DNA of 64,000 nt from Peltaster fructicola. Taxonomy: Eukaryota; Ascomycota; Dothideomycetes. A program made the translations under genes and the position numbers. Each line of letters opens with the position of its first letter. The stretch's first letter is position 1. The stretch is taken from positions 621,501 through 685,500 of the forward strand of contig CP051140.1 of the NCBI GenBank assembly GCA_001592805.2, in the 5' to 3' direction. The notes beneath the pieces were generated by a model. The model made no database searches and had not been told where the DNA came from. It saw nothing but the letters and a program-made list of their open reading frames with translations. Below, piece after piece: positions 20,101 through 33,711 of this stretch.

Positions 20101-20552
20101 CGCAGCTGAGAGTGGACTCGGTGGTAGACTAGACACGCGTTGACCGACTTTAGGTGGGAGAGGAAATTGACCTATGCTGGAGGTCTTCCGAAGCATGCGA
20201 CCAGGCGTTGGAAGGCCAGACGTCACAGTCGCAGATCCTGGTGTTGCGGAGACGGGTGTCGCAGACGCTGGTGATTTGCTAGCGGCGATAGAGGTGTTCA
20301 GGGTTGGTACGGCGGGCGCAAGGGATTGTCTAGTCTTTGGCGTCGGTAGACTGGAGGTCGTGACGGATCGCGTGTGTACTTTGACGGTGTCACAGCGCTT
20401 GAGCCGGCCGATGTAGTTGGCCGAGAGTCGAGGTCGCCGTTGTGTGCGCTACTCCTCGTCTTGCCGATAGGGAGAGCAGGCAAGGGCCCAGTAGGAGGAC
20501 TGGCCAGGTGCGGTCGAGGTAGAGTCGAAGTCATTGAGGTTGAGGTGGACAT
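17193..20552 (-). CDS. kipA: Kinesin-7, Kip2/KipA type
   Basis: Plus-end-directed microtubule motor that carries polarity factors in hyphae. The motor follows a Ser/Pro-rich N-terminal tail of about 250 residues: P-loop YGMTGTGKT, switch I NARSSRSHAVV, switch II LIDLAGSERA and the HLPYRDSKLTRLLQPALSGNS helix. Coiled coil follows the motor (EEELERQERVRHEEQMLE; SLAEKDREIEELRAKLDDQ), then a Ser-rich tail. A 52-bp intron (19502-19553) interrupts the first motor strand. The N-terminal part (20552 to about 20378, starting MSTSTSMTST) and the main frame do not join cleanly: either a roughly 74-bp intron with a GTAGCG donor, or a missing base near 20378, is needed. The exact N-terminus is therefore uncertain. 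Confidence 0.85.
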
Positions 20553-22425
20553 GCCACCAGCATGCAAGGAGCCTGATCTGTACGCAGTGCGCACAGGGAT
20601 CAGTGGTTTGTGACCGCCCTGTGTGATTGCTTGTACTGTGGAGGTAGATTATGCGTTGTCCATCGTTCTCGAAGGTAGCGCAGTGTAGGACAAGGTTGCT
20701 TCTGTCTCTCTTTCTCTCTCTCCTTTGGAATGCGCGGTGCTGGCTACAATAATAATAATAGTAGTAGTGTTCCGCCTGAAGCACGGGTGGAAGCAGTTAC
20801 GAAGGCTGGGACCGCTAGACGCTTGTAGGGATGTTGCAAACGTGAAGCGAAACGCCTCCTGTGTGATTCAAGGATGCTTCGCCGTTGCGCCTCAGTCCAA
20901 CGCTGCTGCAAACCGTCTTACGATATGTCGACAATAGTAGTTTCGCGGGAGAAAGATGTCCAGGAGAATGTGCGATGATGGTCAGGACCACAGAGCAGAC
21001 GCATCCTACGGTATAGAGGGTAATTTTGTCCGCGCATGACTAGCGACCAATGCGCGCTCTGACCATGTCGCTCTCCTCGATATCAGGGAACTCTATTCGA
21101 CCAGAACCCCTAATCGCCAATATTACTATATCTTGATGGTGTCTGGTTCTGTCGAACGCAGAGGCAAGAGTGGTCGTGCACCTGCTCGCTGGCGCCACAT
21201 GTGATGCTCAATCCGGCGTCTGTCATGCCTACCATCACCACAGCAAACACGATTGCAGCATGAAAGGAGATCATCAAGCTTTTCATGCATGCACCATAGT
21301 AGGTGATGGCACATCTAAGCCCTGCGTTAGCCGAGCCGCTGCTATGTCAGGAACCGGATGCACACAGAGTATGGTACAGCAGTACTGACGACGCTCTTTT
21401 CTTCCTTTTTTGCAGTGGTTCATACCATATAACTTCAACCTCTTTCCTTGCAATCTGTCAGAATGCAGCTCCGCTCCGACGGTGCTCGTATGCACTACGA
21501 TTGCGAGAGCATGTGTCAGCGCTGTGTGTCCATACGATTTCCACGCTATAAGCATGACAGCTCGTTGCGATGTGGCTGATCACGAGTTGAATTCACCTGC
21601 GTCTGCTTCGACGTGCTACTCGGGTGTACGAGCTCGGCAGTAAGAGGAGATCTGCTTCAGTCAAAGCGATCATGATCCGTGGTGTGTCCATGACATCTGA
21701 CTCAGCTATGCTCTGTGCTCAGCCGCTGTACCGCGTGATGATGGAGCGGTGATTCCAGATCTTCTCAATACTGTGAGACGGGAGTCCTTGGCATGAGGTT
21801 CCCTGCACGTCCACTGATTCTGCATACGGGCAGCTGTTACACATCAGATCACCATCTCTCAAGCCATTATCCGATCTCTTATCGCTCCTGTTGTACGGCA
21901 GCTGGTTGAAAGCATTATTGTGGCTCCTGCTCTGGCTGAGACTGATGGATTCGTTTCGCAGACCTCACATGGCGAGAATATAGCAATGTATGAGGATGGC
22001 GAGCGTGGGTGAGACCTCTTTCCATCTCATTCGGGTGGCAAGGCGCTGCTCACTCGTCAAGTGGGAGTCAGGGAAAAACTTGAGGCACAGACCACTTCAC
22101 AAGCACGCTAACACAATTTCGCCTGCACAGAAGAGCAGCCTTCCAAAACTTCTTTTCTTGTGCCTTTCCCACAGACACACTCCAATACACGCCTCACCTT
22201 CAAACTATCCTACACGTATTGTGGTATCGACCTCGTCGTAGACCACACATTCTCTTCCACCTTCTTTTCGTGTTTCTTTCGTCTCTCGCAAGCGTTGCTG
22301 CGTTCGGGACGTCTGCACGAATTGCTGTAGTAACTCGACAACAACAACAACAACTCACACCACTACACTTTTTCACACTTCACTCCTCGAAAGCAAAGGA
22401 TTACATCTAGCAAGAGCAAGCAAAT
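20553..22425. other. Long divergent intergenic region kinesin / DED1
   Basis: About 1.9 kb without a supported gene. Near the kinesin it has a CT-rich tract (20701-20722) and a short (AAT)4(AGT)3 microsatellite at 20748-20768. Near DED1 it ends in a long leader that includes (CAA)5 at 22339-22353, an unstructured sequence type common in well-translated fungal 5' leaders. A long regulated leader for a helicase gene would fit the family, but no upstream reading frame could be assigned with confidence. Confidence 0.5.
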
Positions 22426-24487
<2,062 letters not shown>

Positions 24488-25443
24488 TCGTCTCGACCGT
24501 TGGCAGCCATTCGTCTTATATCTGGCTCAGCACTCCAGCAGAGTCGTGCCATCGCCGTCATGACTACAGACTAAGCTGCAACCCACTGGCGCGGATGTCT
24601 TCTGAGACATCTGCACACTCCTCGATTTCAACCGGCGTTATACTGCTTTTTCAACATTTGCTTTACCCGTGCTTTGTTCATTTAGCGACACAACATCAAA
24701 GCGATCCTGCATCACGCCATTCATCCTGCCACGGCCTTTCTACAGCAGGAATGTTCTCGGCGGCCTTGTTTTTCGCGATCAACGGCAGAGGGAAGTTCCT
24801 TCGAGTCAACCGATGCATTCGTCGCCCATCTGGCAGCCGGATGCATGACGAATACGCATCACATTACGACTTGATCACACACTTCTTCAGCACGATTGCT
24901 ACGAGACACGGCCCAAGGAGAACGTCTCTCCTCGCAGACTTGCTTTTTCAGATGATACCTCGATAGACTTCTTGTGCTTATAATCACTTTTTCCTCGCCC
25001 ACCGGAGCGGACTGCAAGATGAATCAACAAACTGATAGAAGCATGGGACATGAATGCAGTTCACTGCCTCGACGCGTGAGGGAAGGAAGAAGAGAAGGGC
25101 ACAATTTCCATGACTGGCTCATGCGGCAAATAGTCGTATGTGCCCTGGTTGCGAGATGGTCTTATGCTGGCTCGGGATCTCTTTCTAAAGAACAAAACGA
25201 CGGAAAAACACTTGTATTGGACCTTCACCTTGCTCGCTCACTGGGTCTGCACGGGTTTAGATCTTCTGATAGATTTGCTTTGCCCTTTATGTATGGAGAA
25301 CATGATGGGATTACTTATTTGTCTTCACTGTGCATCTGGTTGTGCGATTTGCTGGCTTTGTAGGCTGATGACGTCTAGATGAGAGAGATCACCTAACGAT
25401 CTTTCAACCTTGTCACGCTACCTCGACTGAGAATCACAACGAG
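24488..25443. other. Intergenic region downstream of DED1
   Basis: 956 bp with no supported gene. It contains the DED1 3' UTR and the promoter of the membrane protein. An apparent reading frame at 24974-25363 has no recognisable motif and atypical Cys/Leu/Trp-rich composition, so I treat it as non-coding. Confidence 0.45.
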
Positions 25444-26449
25444 ATGAACGGTGCTGTGCAAGATTACATTGCTGCCATCATCTTCTGGCTATACATAGCA
25501 GCCGCTCTGTACTTGTCGCTGGGAGTCATCGCCACACTCGCAAGCATATCCAGCAAAGCAACACAACGAGACAGCACAAGACGACAGACATGGAACTTCA
25601 GCGTACTCGCTGGTATATCTTTCGCGACACTGTCCTTCAACATGCTCAACATCCTGATCAACTCGTTTCTGCGATGGGCTGACGGCCAATCCGTACACTA
25701 CAATTGGATCGACCTTCCACAGAGCATATGGCAATGGTCCCTCGACACCAAACCATTTCGTGACTTTGTTCTTGACATATTTGCAGATACACAGAGCGCA
25801 GTTGCATCTGCTGCGGCACTCTTGACCACGATGAGCTTGTGCGTGTATATGGGCATCGAAGGTTCGTCGTAGCACTATGCCTTGTCGTACAGCAGCTGAC
25901 ATGCTTCCAGGTCGGCGATACCAGATACCTAATTTGGGAATGTTCTTCGGACTCGCACAGATCCTGCCCATATCCTTTTCTTCAACTCTATTCTTCATCG
26001 CTGTCATGCGATCGGACAAGCACTCAGCACATGTGCAGCCTCGTACGATATTCTTGTACACTTTCCTGGCAAGCTTTGCTTTATGCATTGTTGCAGCGAC
26101 ATACCTGGTCTGGCACCACGAGCAGTCTCCATGGCTGTTACCGCTGGTGATATCGGCTCGTCTGACTTTGCTATTACCATTGTCGTTTCATGGCTCTGTC
26201 GAGCGACCTCGAAGCAGCGCAGGTGAGATCATGGATACAGATACTCTCCTGAGCAGCATTCCTTGCATTGCTTTGACTCCAGCCCTGAACTCGATGGGAT
26301 ACTTGTTTCGCGATGGTCTTTACATATCATGGTCTAGTGTGTTGGAGCATCCAGCAGTCAGCACATTGACCTGTGATTTGTATTTGGCTGCAGTGATCTG
26401 CAATGCCTGGCGGAGCACCAAATCTGCGCTCGAAAGGATAAAACAGTGA
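25444..26449 (+). CDS. Unrecognised multi-pass membrane protein
   Basis: Two exons (25444-25861 and 25911-26449) joined over a 49-bp intron with donor GTTCGT, which reads G-R-R-Y across the junction; 318 residues. At least six hydrophobic segments are visible: IIFWLYIAAALYLSLGVIA, SVLAGISFATLSFNMLNILI, AVASAAALLTTMSLCVYMGI, FFGLAQILPISFSSTLFFIA, IFLYTFLASFALCIVAATYL and LLPLVISARLTLLLPLSF. I cannot place it in a named family; the layout resembles uncharacterised fungal integral membrane proteins. Its stop lies 61 bp from the convergent DPH6 stop. Confidence 0.6.
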
Positions 26450-26510
26450 ACCTGATCTATCCACATGGCGACAACGGACCTGCTGTGGCTGGTGCAGCTG
26501 CCTTCGAGGA

Positions 26511-28430
26511 TCAGAATATCCTGCCCGCAAAGATGTCTAAGAGATGGCGATAGTGGATCAGATCGTGGCAGGGCGGCTCGCTGGAACCAAACGCAACCCA
26601 TTCGACACTGGCGCCTCTCGGCAGGCTGTCGACTCGAACGACCAGAAGCGCAGAAGGACGTCTGCTAAGCAGGTCAGAGCTGCTAGATGAGCTGATTGCC
26701 GCTTTAGCGTCAATCAACGGACGATTGGAGCCGTAACGATCGTGCCATATATCATAGGCTTCATCCTCGTCTTCGGGATCAAAAGCAGAATGTGTTACTC
26801 GACCGTGCGATGTGGTCCAGACTTCTCGAGCAACAGCTGCTTGCAAACCGGCGGAAGCATCGTCTGTAGCAACAATGAATGCTAGGGCATGCTTCCATGT
26901 CTTTACTCGCACCGCAAGAGCAATGCGATGGAGGTGCTGCAAGCTGAGGATAGCTTGGTGTAAGAAGTTCTTGAGCTTATTGTCGGCATGTATGGAATCG
27001 AGTTGCATAGTGGGCGGGATCAGAGGTATCTGACCAGCGATGTAGGTAACTGTCGAGTCAGGAGCGCTATTGCTGGGCACTGTAATGGCCTGTGAGTAAG
27101 GGCCAATGTTTGCAGGTGCCCAATAAGATAAAGATTGGACGTGCAGACCTTCTCTTTGTTGGAGATCAACCTTTGTGCTAGTAACCGAGACCATCAAGTG
27201 GTGCCCTGCATCAAGCACACCTGCACAGGCTATTGTTGCTCTTGCCGGAGGGTTTGGACGCTTGAATGCAGCAGCATACACAGAATTGATCTTCGGGAAA
27301 TCTGCCATGTCTCGAAGTATGATAGAAGTGTATGCAATGTCCGCCTCGTCATGATCATTCGCCGTCAGAATGGCCTTGATGGCAACCATGATGCTTTGCA
27401 TCTGAGAAGCCGCATCGATACCCTCACCAGTCTGTGCACCAATGAAGATAGTCTGTGGGTCTATCAGCTCGAAGGAAGGTCTCACTAGAAGGGCAGTCGT
27501 AGTCTGTGTAGAGTCGTGCGAAGTAGCAGTCCACTCTCTTTCAGCTAGCTCTGTGAAAATGCTCTGGAAGTGCTCGCTGAGCAAAGGAGGCTGTGCGAGA
27601 GGTGCACGTGCTTCCTCGTGATGTGTCTCCAGCGTAGGTCTGCTTAGACGGAGTGTTGCAGTTCCTGCTTCACCAGGTATGACCTCTCGATGAGCTTCCC
27701 CAATGGCTATCCGGCCTTTCCATAAAGGCGCAGGACCGGAAACGGCCAGTGTTTCGTACTCACCACCTTCACCTAAAGCAGCACCATCATCAGCGTTCCC
27801 AAACCGTTGCGATGCCTTCATAAGCTGATGTGTAGTTCGCCGATCTGCCACATTCTGCCACAGAAAGCTCGAATCCAGACCGCCGGACGACACCTTTATA
27901 ATGCGCGAGTCTTGTCCAGCAGCAGCCATGTCCTCGAGGAGAGCTACTGGACTACGTGTGACGATGCGAGGATATTGCCAGAGGTACGATATCGGCGTCA
28001 GACCAAGTCGTATGGCAATAGATTCGACACGAGTGCGTTGATAGTCTGAAAGAATAGCACCAGTACTGACCGCATTGACCTCTGGATGGGATTGCAAGAC
28101 TTGCTGAAGCAATGGTATCAATGCCTCGGTCTCGTCTTCGTGCATGCTGCTTGCTTGAGGATTGTAGGTCTTCGTTTGACTTACTGCGTGTCCATCGATC
28201 GATTGTCTGTAGAGTGGAAGACCTAGGGCTCTCTCATATAGCGGAATAATGGCGTGGCCAACGGTCTGATACATGAAGCTGTCACTATCCTCCACTGTAG
28301 CACCATCCACAGGCGCAGGATAGAGATTAGCAAGAGCTACCACGTTATGGCCATGCTCAAGACAATGGAGAATCGAAAAAAACGAATCTTTGCCGCCAGA
28401 AACAAGCGCAACCACATTGAGATGAGACAT
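26511..28430 (-). CDS. DPH6: Diphthine--ammonia ligase
   Basis: Catalyses the last step of diphthamide formation on eEF2, amidating diphthine with ammonium and ATP. Intronless, 639 residues. The N-terminal adenine-nucleotide alpha-hydrolase domain opens with the PP-loop VVALVSGGKDSFFS and continues with GHAIIPLYERALGLPLYR and the ISYLWQYP region. The C-terminal half holds two RidA/YjgF-like domains, as in yeast Dph6 (for example YIAGQIPLIPPTMQLD). The start at 28430 (MSHLNVV) is preferred over an in-frame ATG eight codons upstream because the PP-loop normally begins a few residues from the start. DPH3 of the same pathway lies about 9 kb away. Confidence 0.92.
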   Translation of the reverse strand: MSHLNVVALVSGGKDSFFSILHCLEHGHNVVALANLYPAPVDGATVEDSDSFMYQTVGHAIIPLYERALGLPLYRQSIDGHAVSQTKTYNPQASSMHEDETEALIPLLQQVLQSHPEVNAVSTGAILSDYQRTRVESIAIRLGLTPISYLWQYPRIVTRSPVALLEDMAAAGQDSRIIKVSSGGLDSSFLWQNVADRRTTHQLMKASQRFGNADDGAALGEGGEYETLAVSGPAPLWKGRIAIGEAHREVIPGEAGTATLRLSRPTLETHHEEARAPLAQPPLLSEHFQSIFTELAEREWTATSHDSTQTTTALLVRPSFELIDPQTIFIGAQTGEGIDAASQMQSIMVAIKAILTANDHDEADIAYTSIILRDMADFPKINSVYAAAFKRPNPPARATIACAGVLDAGHHLMVSVTSTKVDLQQREGLHVQSLSYWAPANIGPYSQAITVPSNSAPDSTVTYIAGQIPLIPPTMQLDSIHADNKLKNFLHQAILSLQHLHRIALAVRVKTWKHALAFIVATDDASAGLQAAVAREVWTTSHGRVTHSAFDPEDEDEAYDIWHDRYGSNRPLIDAKAAISSSSSSDLLSRRPSALLVVRVDSLPRGASVEWVAFGSSEPPCHDLIHYRHLLDIFAGRIF

Positions 28431-29889
28431 GGTTGAGACGACACTGTCAATCATGAGCAGCAGTCACACCTACAATGATCTGATGATGCTCACAGCTACT
28501 GCGTTGGAAGCCGATGGCAGATGATAGGATTTTGTTCGATGCTCAACACGCCGCCTGAGCCACAAGTGAAGGACTGAGGCGGGATGAGGCTGTGCATCAA
28601 TTATGCAATACTTTCGCTCTGTGACGCGGTTGACGCTGTAAAAGCACCATGAATTGGATGCATACGCAACAATAAAAGGGGAAAACAAACCACGTCGCCG
28701 CACAAAGAAAGGAAGAGGTGTAAGTGAGCAGAAAAAAGTGAGATATACTGCGCTGCTGCGGACGCGCTAGTGATGCGTGCGCCTAACCATTCGTGGACGA
28801 CCATGCTTCCTAATGACAATCCTCTCTTGTTACAGCTTCCGACAACCATGACTGCTACGAGCACGCCGCTCCTCAAACGACAAGAAGACATCTGACCAGA
28901 GACAATTACCAGGATCCACGAGAGCATGCGTCGACATGATTGATATGTTGAGCTGCAGCCGCAGCATGCCATACAATTTCGCCCGCGATTCATCCTCGAT
29001 CAGATCACCTTTCAGGAAGCTCATGCTTTCATGATACACGTCGATACACAGCTCGATGATGCTCAAGACTCGTAGGGTCACATCGAACATTGTGCAACAA
29101 ACTCAATACAAGAGATGGATCTGTGAGCGCCGTTGCGATCTTTAGAATCGAGGCTCCTGCCGATATCATGAAACGCTTCCGGGCAGGCTGGAGTCTCTGA
29201 GCCCGCCGTCGTTGCGCGCACGAAGGAAGGAGACGATGACAGCTATGGGCGGGCCTTCGAGATCTTCCCATAGCCTGCCTCGCATGGACATAGGCGCAGA
29301 CCAGAGAAAGGCGAGAGCACACCTTCTTGAGAAGAAGCGGGAAGCCACAGTGAGTTTGAGGACGTATCTGTCTACTGAAGTGACAAGACGTTGATTTCAG
29401 CGCTTTCTCTCGTCCAAGATACCCTGTCAGATGTGCGACAAGACTGTATGCTAGGCGGGTGTCGATACGAATGTTGAGCGTGACAATTCGCAGCCTATCT
29501 GACTCCGTCATGAACAGTATGCGACAAGATAAGTTCTTGAAAACGATTTCCTTCATGCTTCGTCTGGCGAGTTCCTGACTTCCAACTTCGACTTTGGTAT
29601 TGGCAACGCCTGCAGCGCAATGTGCTTGCGCCCGTGCCCGTTGTACGATGTACAACGATCCTTCGACAAGCACGAACACTCCGAAATCAATTGACGGCAC
29701 TGACATCGTATCAACTACGGTGTTCACACTGTCTTAAGTTCAACTAACACGCGAACCCATCGAAGCAAGGCGAAACAATCTCCGCTTCATTCCAATGCGC
29801 ATTTCATTCCTGTGCACAGGTCGTGCTGAATGACATTTGTCACGTCCTGATGGCTTCATGCCGCCTCACCACTACCTTCTTTAGGCTCC
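28431..29889. other. 1.46 kb gap with weak, unassigned minus-strand coding signal
   Basis: No gene can be named here. On the minus strand, 29727 to about 29400 translates to a plausible protein stretch (including QAHCAAGVANTKVEVG and RLAYSLVAHLTGYLG), and 29090-28900 to another (ELCIDVYHESMSFLKGDLIE). The stretch between is rich in Arg, Cys and His and looks non-coding. The two could be exons of one unrecognised gene or remains of one. The right end also holds the promoter of the methyltransferase-like gene, with a CT-rich patch just before the ATG at 29890. Confidence 0.25.
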
Positions 29890-30772
29890 ATGGCATTGAG
29901 GGACGGTAGTAAGCATCGATGGCCGGCCTTCATCGCTACCACCGTTGGTTTGCTTATTGTCGTCGGAATATTCTTTCGGTCTAGAGGACAGTTGCCAGAG
30001 TCAGCAACAAAGTATTGGCCTCTCGGTCATGCTGCGCAAGAAGCGGAGCATGGCTTCTCATTGCTGCCTCCTGTGAAGCAGGATGCTGCAGATTTCTACA
30101 TTATAGCATTACAATACGGTTCAGACAAGGTTGTCGATCATAGCTATCAAGACATGTACGAAAAGTACCTACCAAAGCTGCGCTACGACAAGATCAAGCT
30201 CTTAGAGATTGGCATGGGCTGTGATATGTCCCATGGTATGTTGCCGTCCGTTTCGAGGCTACAATACTAAGAGGTTAATAGGTCCCGGTCCCAGCTATCA
30301 CCTCTGGCTGGAGTATCTCCCCAATGTTGAGCTGTACTTCCTTGAAAACGATGCAGCGTGTGCGGAACAGTGGGCACATAAGACTACAGGTGCTACGGTC
30401 ATCACTGGCAACCAAGCAGATCCAGCAGTACTAGCCAAGCTCGTCCAAGAGCACGGCAACGACTTCGATATAATTATCGACGCTGGCGGTCGAATGATGG
30501 TACAGCAACAGACCAGTCTGGAGCATCTGTGGAAGGCTGTGAAGCCCGGCGGTATGTACTTCTGCGAAGACCTCCAGACGAGCTACTGGCCCAAGTATGG
30601 TGGCGGAGAGACTGCCGTCGCTGAAGGCAGAATCACGATGATGCAGTACATCTACCTAATGATCGAAGACCTTACCTGGGGCGCTAGGAGAATAGACTTC
30701 CAAGATGCAGACAAGGTCATGAGCATTGATTGTAGCAGGGAGATCTGCAGCATCTTCAAAAGAAAAGGTTGA
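29890..30772 (+). CDS. Membrane-anchored methyltransferase-like protein
   Basis: Two exons, 29890-30235 and 30282-30772 (46-bp intron), encode 278 residues. A signal anchor (FIATTVGLLIVVGIFF) sits near the N-terminus. The core has the Rossmann layout of SAM-dependent enzymes close to macrocin O-methyltransferase and to fungal hard-surface-induced proteins: KLLEIGMGCD for the glycine loop, VELYFLEND for the acidic strand, FDIIIDAGGRMMVQQQTSL and WKAVKPGGMYFCEDLQTSYW. In the relatives I recall the third motif reads DDGGH; here it is DAGGR, so a metal-ligand Asp and His may be missing and activity is uncertain. The acceptor is unknown. Confidence 0.7.
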
Positions 30773-31243
30773 TATGATTGAAGAGCAAGCGTTCTCCAAA
30801 TCACTGTAGCTCCACCTCTATTGAGTCCGAAAAGGCCTTTCTTGATGGCTATCGTGTACTATGCACACAGCATGTCGATCGCGTATATTGACATCCACAT
30901 CTGGCACGGTTGATATAGCTTACATTCCCTCCTCGATACCTTCTCTCCTCCACCAGGGCACTTGGCTGGGATCGCCCGTACTCGCAGGTGCGTTCACCAG
31001 GCTCTGAGCATCACCAACTTGCCTCCGTGGACTGATCTCTCGAGGGACGTCCACACCGCTTGCTTTGTTCTTGAGCCGCATGGCTCTGCTAGCCATCGTC
31101 AGGTTGGGTATTCTGTCCAACTCTTTCTGTCTTCCGACGCGCGTCAATCCCTGGGAAGAAGGCGAGTCGGTACTTCTGGGTGTGCCGTAGCTGCTGGCGA
31201 GCAGCATATTGTTCTTCCATTCATCCCTCATGACTGGTCGTTG
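30773..31243. other. Convergent intergenic region
   Basis: 471 bp between convergent stops, so both 3' UTRs lie here. A 103-codon minus-strand reading frame (30920-31231) sits directly downstream of the kinase stop; it has a protein-like composition at its start but no family motif and no supported promoter, so it is not called a gene. Confidence 0.35.
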
Positions 31244-32769
31244 TCATTGAAGCGGCTCGGAGCTCGACGAAAGGCGGTTGAGATGCAAGTAGACATCCGT
31301 GCCGTAGCCCTCCATGCTAATGAGCTTGAGATCGCCGCCAAAGTATCGTGCGTATAGACGACTGATAGGCAAACCGTAGCCAAAACCAGCCATTGGCGCT
31401 TTGAAGTCGCTCTTGTTGAAGTCTGGGTCGAGATTTGGTGTTTGGTCGACAGTGGTGTACATGTATGTCCAGACTAATGGTATTGAGCTTCTCGGTATGC
31501 CACCACCCTCATCGCTGATCTTGATAGTGATGTCCTCTCTGCCCTCGCTGACCACCACTTGCGTCACTGGAAACTCTTCTTTTCCTTGGCCGTGAGCCTC
31601 AACGACGGCTCGCAAGCTGTTCTTGAGTGTCTCGAACAACATGTGTGACAGGTGGCCAGGCACATACATGAAATTGAGGTCAGGAGGACATACCAGACGA
31701 ACCTTTGGTGCGTCAAAGAGTCCGTAGTGATCCTCGCACACGAAACGTGCGTTCTCGATGGCTTCGGAAGCCAAGTCGTGCACATTCGTCTTTGTGCAGA
31801 TTATTCCCACATAGTTCTCATCCGACTGCGCTCGTTGGTCGGTGAGTGCGATGTGCTGTCCGATCAGCATTCTGATACCGATTCTGCTCATGTAGAAGCG
31901 ATCCAAGAAAGCCTGTATATTGTTGTCAATCTGCATCCTTTGCCTCTTACGCTTCCACTCTAGGATACCCTGTGCCATTGTCGTCACAACAGAGTCATGC
32001 CGCCTCTTGATCTTCTCTAATGTGCCCGCGAATCGGTTATTGTAGTCGTTCAGCTCAGGTGGCCAGGCGCCGTTATCGTCTGCAGCACTGAAGTATTTCT
32101 TGGCAATTGAGGTCTTGCGCTCGTCCAGTAGTCCTTCCGAGCTCTTCGGTTGTGATCTGTACTGGCCAGGCTTGATGCTCGGGTTAGGTGAGGCATCAGT
32201 CAATATGCCTTTCTTGCCATTCGTCCTGCCCGGCTTCGACAGGCGCTCTTTCACTTCCGTTGTGAGGCTGGGCTTAGAAAGTGATGTGATTTCCTGGAGA
32301 GGATGTGAGAATGGATTCTATGGGCACGTGATTTTACAATACTTACCTCGAACGACTGTGCGTACCACTCCTGTACTCTCCTGATGCTTGGCATATCATT
32401 GAGTCCTGCGTGTTCATGATGAGCTGGTGTCCTTCCGGTTTATCCTTAAAACACGCACCATCTGGTAGATCTTCAAGCTCTTGTACTCGATGTGCCAATC
32501 TTATTGGCAGCTCTTCTGACAGGAATTGTGATGCGCGGAACAATGTACCTGACGAGGATCAGCTGAGAGTGTCATCGAATGGATGGTGGGAGGTTGTGCA
32601 TACCACTGGACGGGTTGCTGCCAAATTGGACCTGCTTATGGTCAGTACTGGAAGCTCATCAACAGCAGCACGATCATACCATCTGTCTTAAGCTTACTCC
32701 AGTCGCCGGGAACATAGAGTAGTGCTTGATCTTGGCCATCAATTCGCCCGTCTTCTTCCATCCTGCCAT
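31244..32769 (-). CDS. Mitochondrial pyruvate dehydrogenase kinase (PDK/Pkp)
   Basis: Phosphorylates and switches off the E1 alpha subunit of pyruvate dehydrogenase. Five exons on the minus strand: 32769-32680, 32631-32604 (28 nt), 32548-32459, 32405-32347 and 32293-31244, with introns of 48, 55, 53 and 53 bp; 438 residues. The joined N-terminus reads HYSMFPATGVSLRQM, QFGSNPSSGTLFRASQFLSE and DGLNDMPSIRRVQEWYAQSF, as in PDKs. GHKL ATPase motifs follow: HMLFETLKNSLRA (N box), DEGGGIP (G1), GFGYGLPISRLYARYFGGDL (G2), and the family ending HLNRLSSSSEPL. The linker (about residues 95-130) is longer than in mammals. Confidence 0.9.
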
Positions 32770-33711
32770 CTTGCTCGACAGCACATCAGGTCCGCGGACC
32801 TTCTGTTGCTATCAATGCTGCCGACAAGACCAAGTGGTGTGAGATGACGAATGTACGGAGGCAGCAGTATGTAGCAATGGATGAGGTCGTGTGGTGTGGC
32901 TAAGAAGTATTGAGAGTAGAATCGAAAATCAATACACTCGTGACTCGAAACCGTTTCTAGACAACGTCACGCTTGACAAGCCATTCTCCGTATTGCTCAC
33001 TTTCAGCGGGGCGAACTCTGCTCTGGCAGCTGATGAGCCAACTGCCACAGAGCTTCGACCGGGCTAATGGAGTTAACCGAGGCCTTAATAAGATGCGGCT
33101 CTCTCGAAGACCTGCAGGAGATGTCTTTACCTGCCGCGTCTGTCTGTCAATAGCATGGGAGGGAGGGTTTCGAATACCGTTGACTCCCACTAGCTGTTGT
33201 CAAGCACCTCTCCCACGCCTCTCTGGAAGATGAGCAGTGGCCTGTTCAAAGAGACTCACATCTGCAATCCCCAGATCTACAAAACGAGTGGCTTGATCTA
33301 AAGGAGTGGGAGGGGATTCTGCATATCGCTCGGGCGCAGTCGGGACAAGCGAGTGTCCTCTGACACCACTCCTGCAAACAATGGCTGATCACCTTCCAGC
33401 GCTGATTACCTTGAAGGCAAGGGTACATGCGATCACGCGACGCTGGTTGAGTAGGTCGATTGTAGGTTTTACTGACCGGTATATGCTACATGCTTTCAGC
33501 ATGACCATACACCATCATCCTAGGTGTGTGTATGTAGGAGAGAAAGATCCTAGACCTGTCGTGGTCCTGCACAATCATCCTGAGTGTTCAGAGCCTCGAT
33601 CCTTTCCGTCCTGACCTCGCACAACCAATCTGAGTATTCAACAGATCGTTCTCCGGCCTGTCCTGGTCCGATTCAACGGACCTGTAACCAAGTCCACCAT
33701 CTTCCGCCGTC
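32770..33711. other. Intergenic region, PDK promoter and AMA1 3' side
   Basis: 942 bp with no supported gene. Around 33551-33672 two imperfect copies of a segment of about 55 bp (each with CGCACAA or GCACAA, then CTGAGT and TTCA, ending near GTCCTG) lie head to tail, suggesting an old local duplication. Confidence 0.4.

Noticed and set aside
24974-25363. Plus-strand frame downstream of DED1
   Set aside because: Composition rich in Leu, Cys and Trp, no motif, and located where a 3' UTR and a promoter are expected.
30920-31231. 103-codon minus-strand frame directly after the PDK stop
   Set aside because: The PDK frame ends with the normal family C-terminus, and this frame has no motif, no promoter space and overlaps a plus-strand frame of equal length.
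33551-33672. Possible small repeat element or transposon remnant
   Set aside because: Only two imperfect copies of about 55 bp, with no terminal repeats or target-site duplication.
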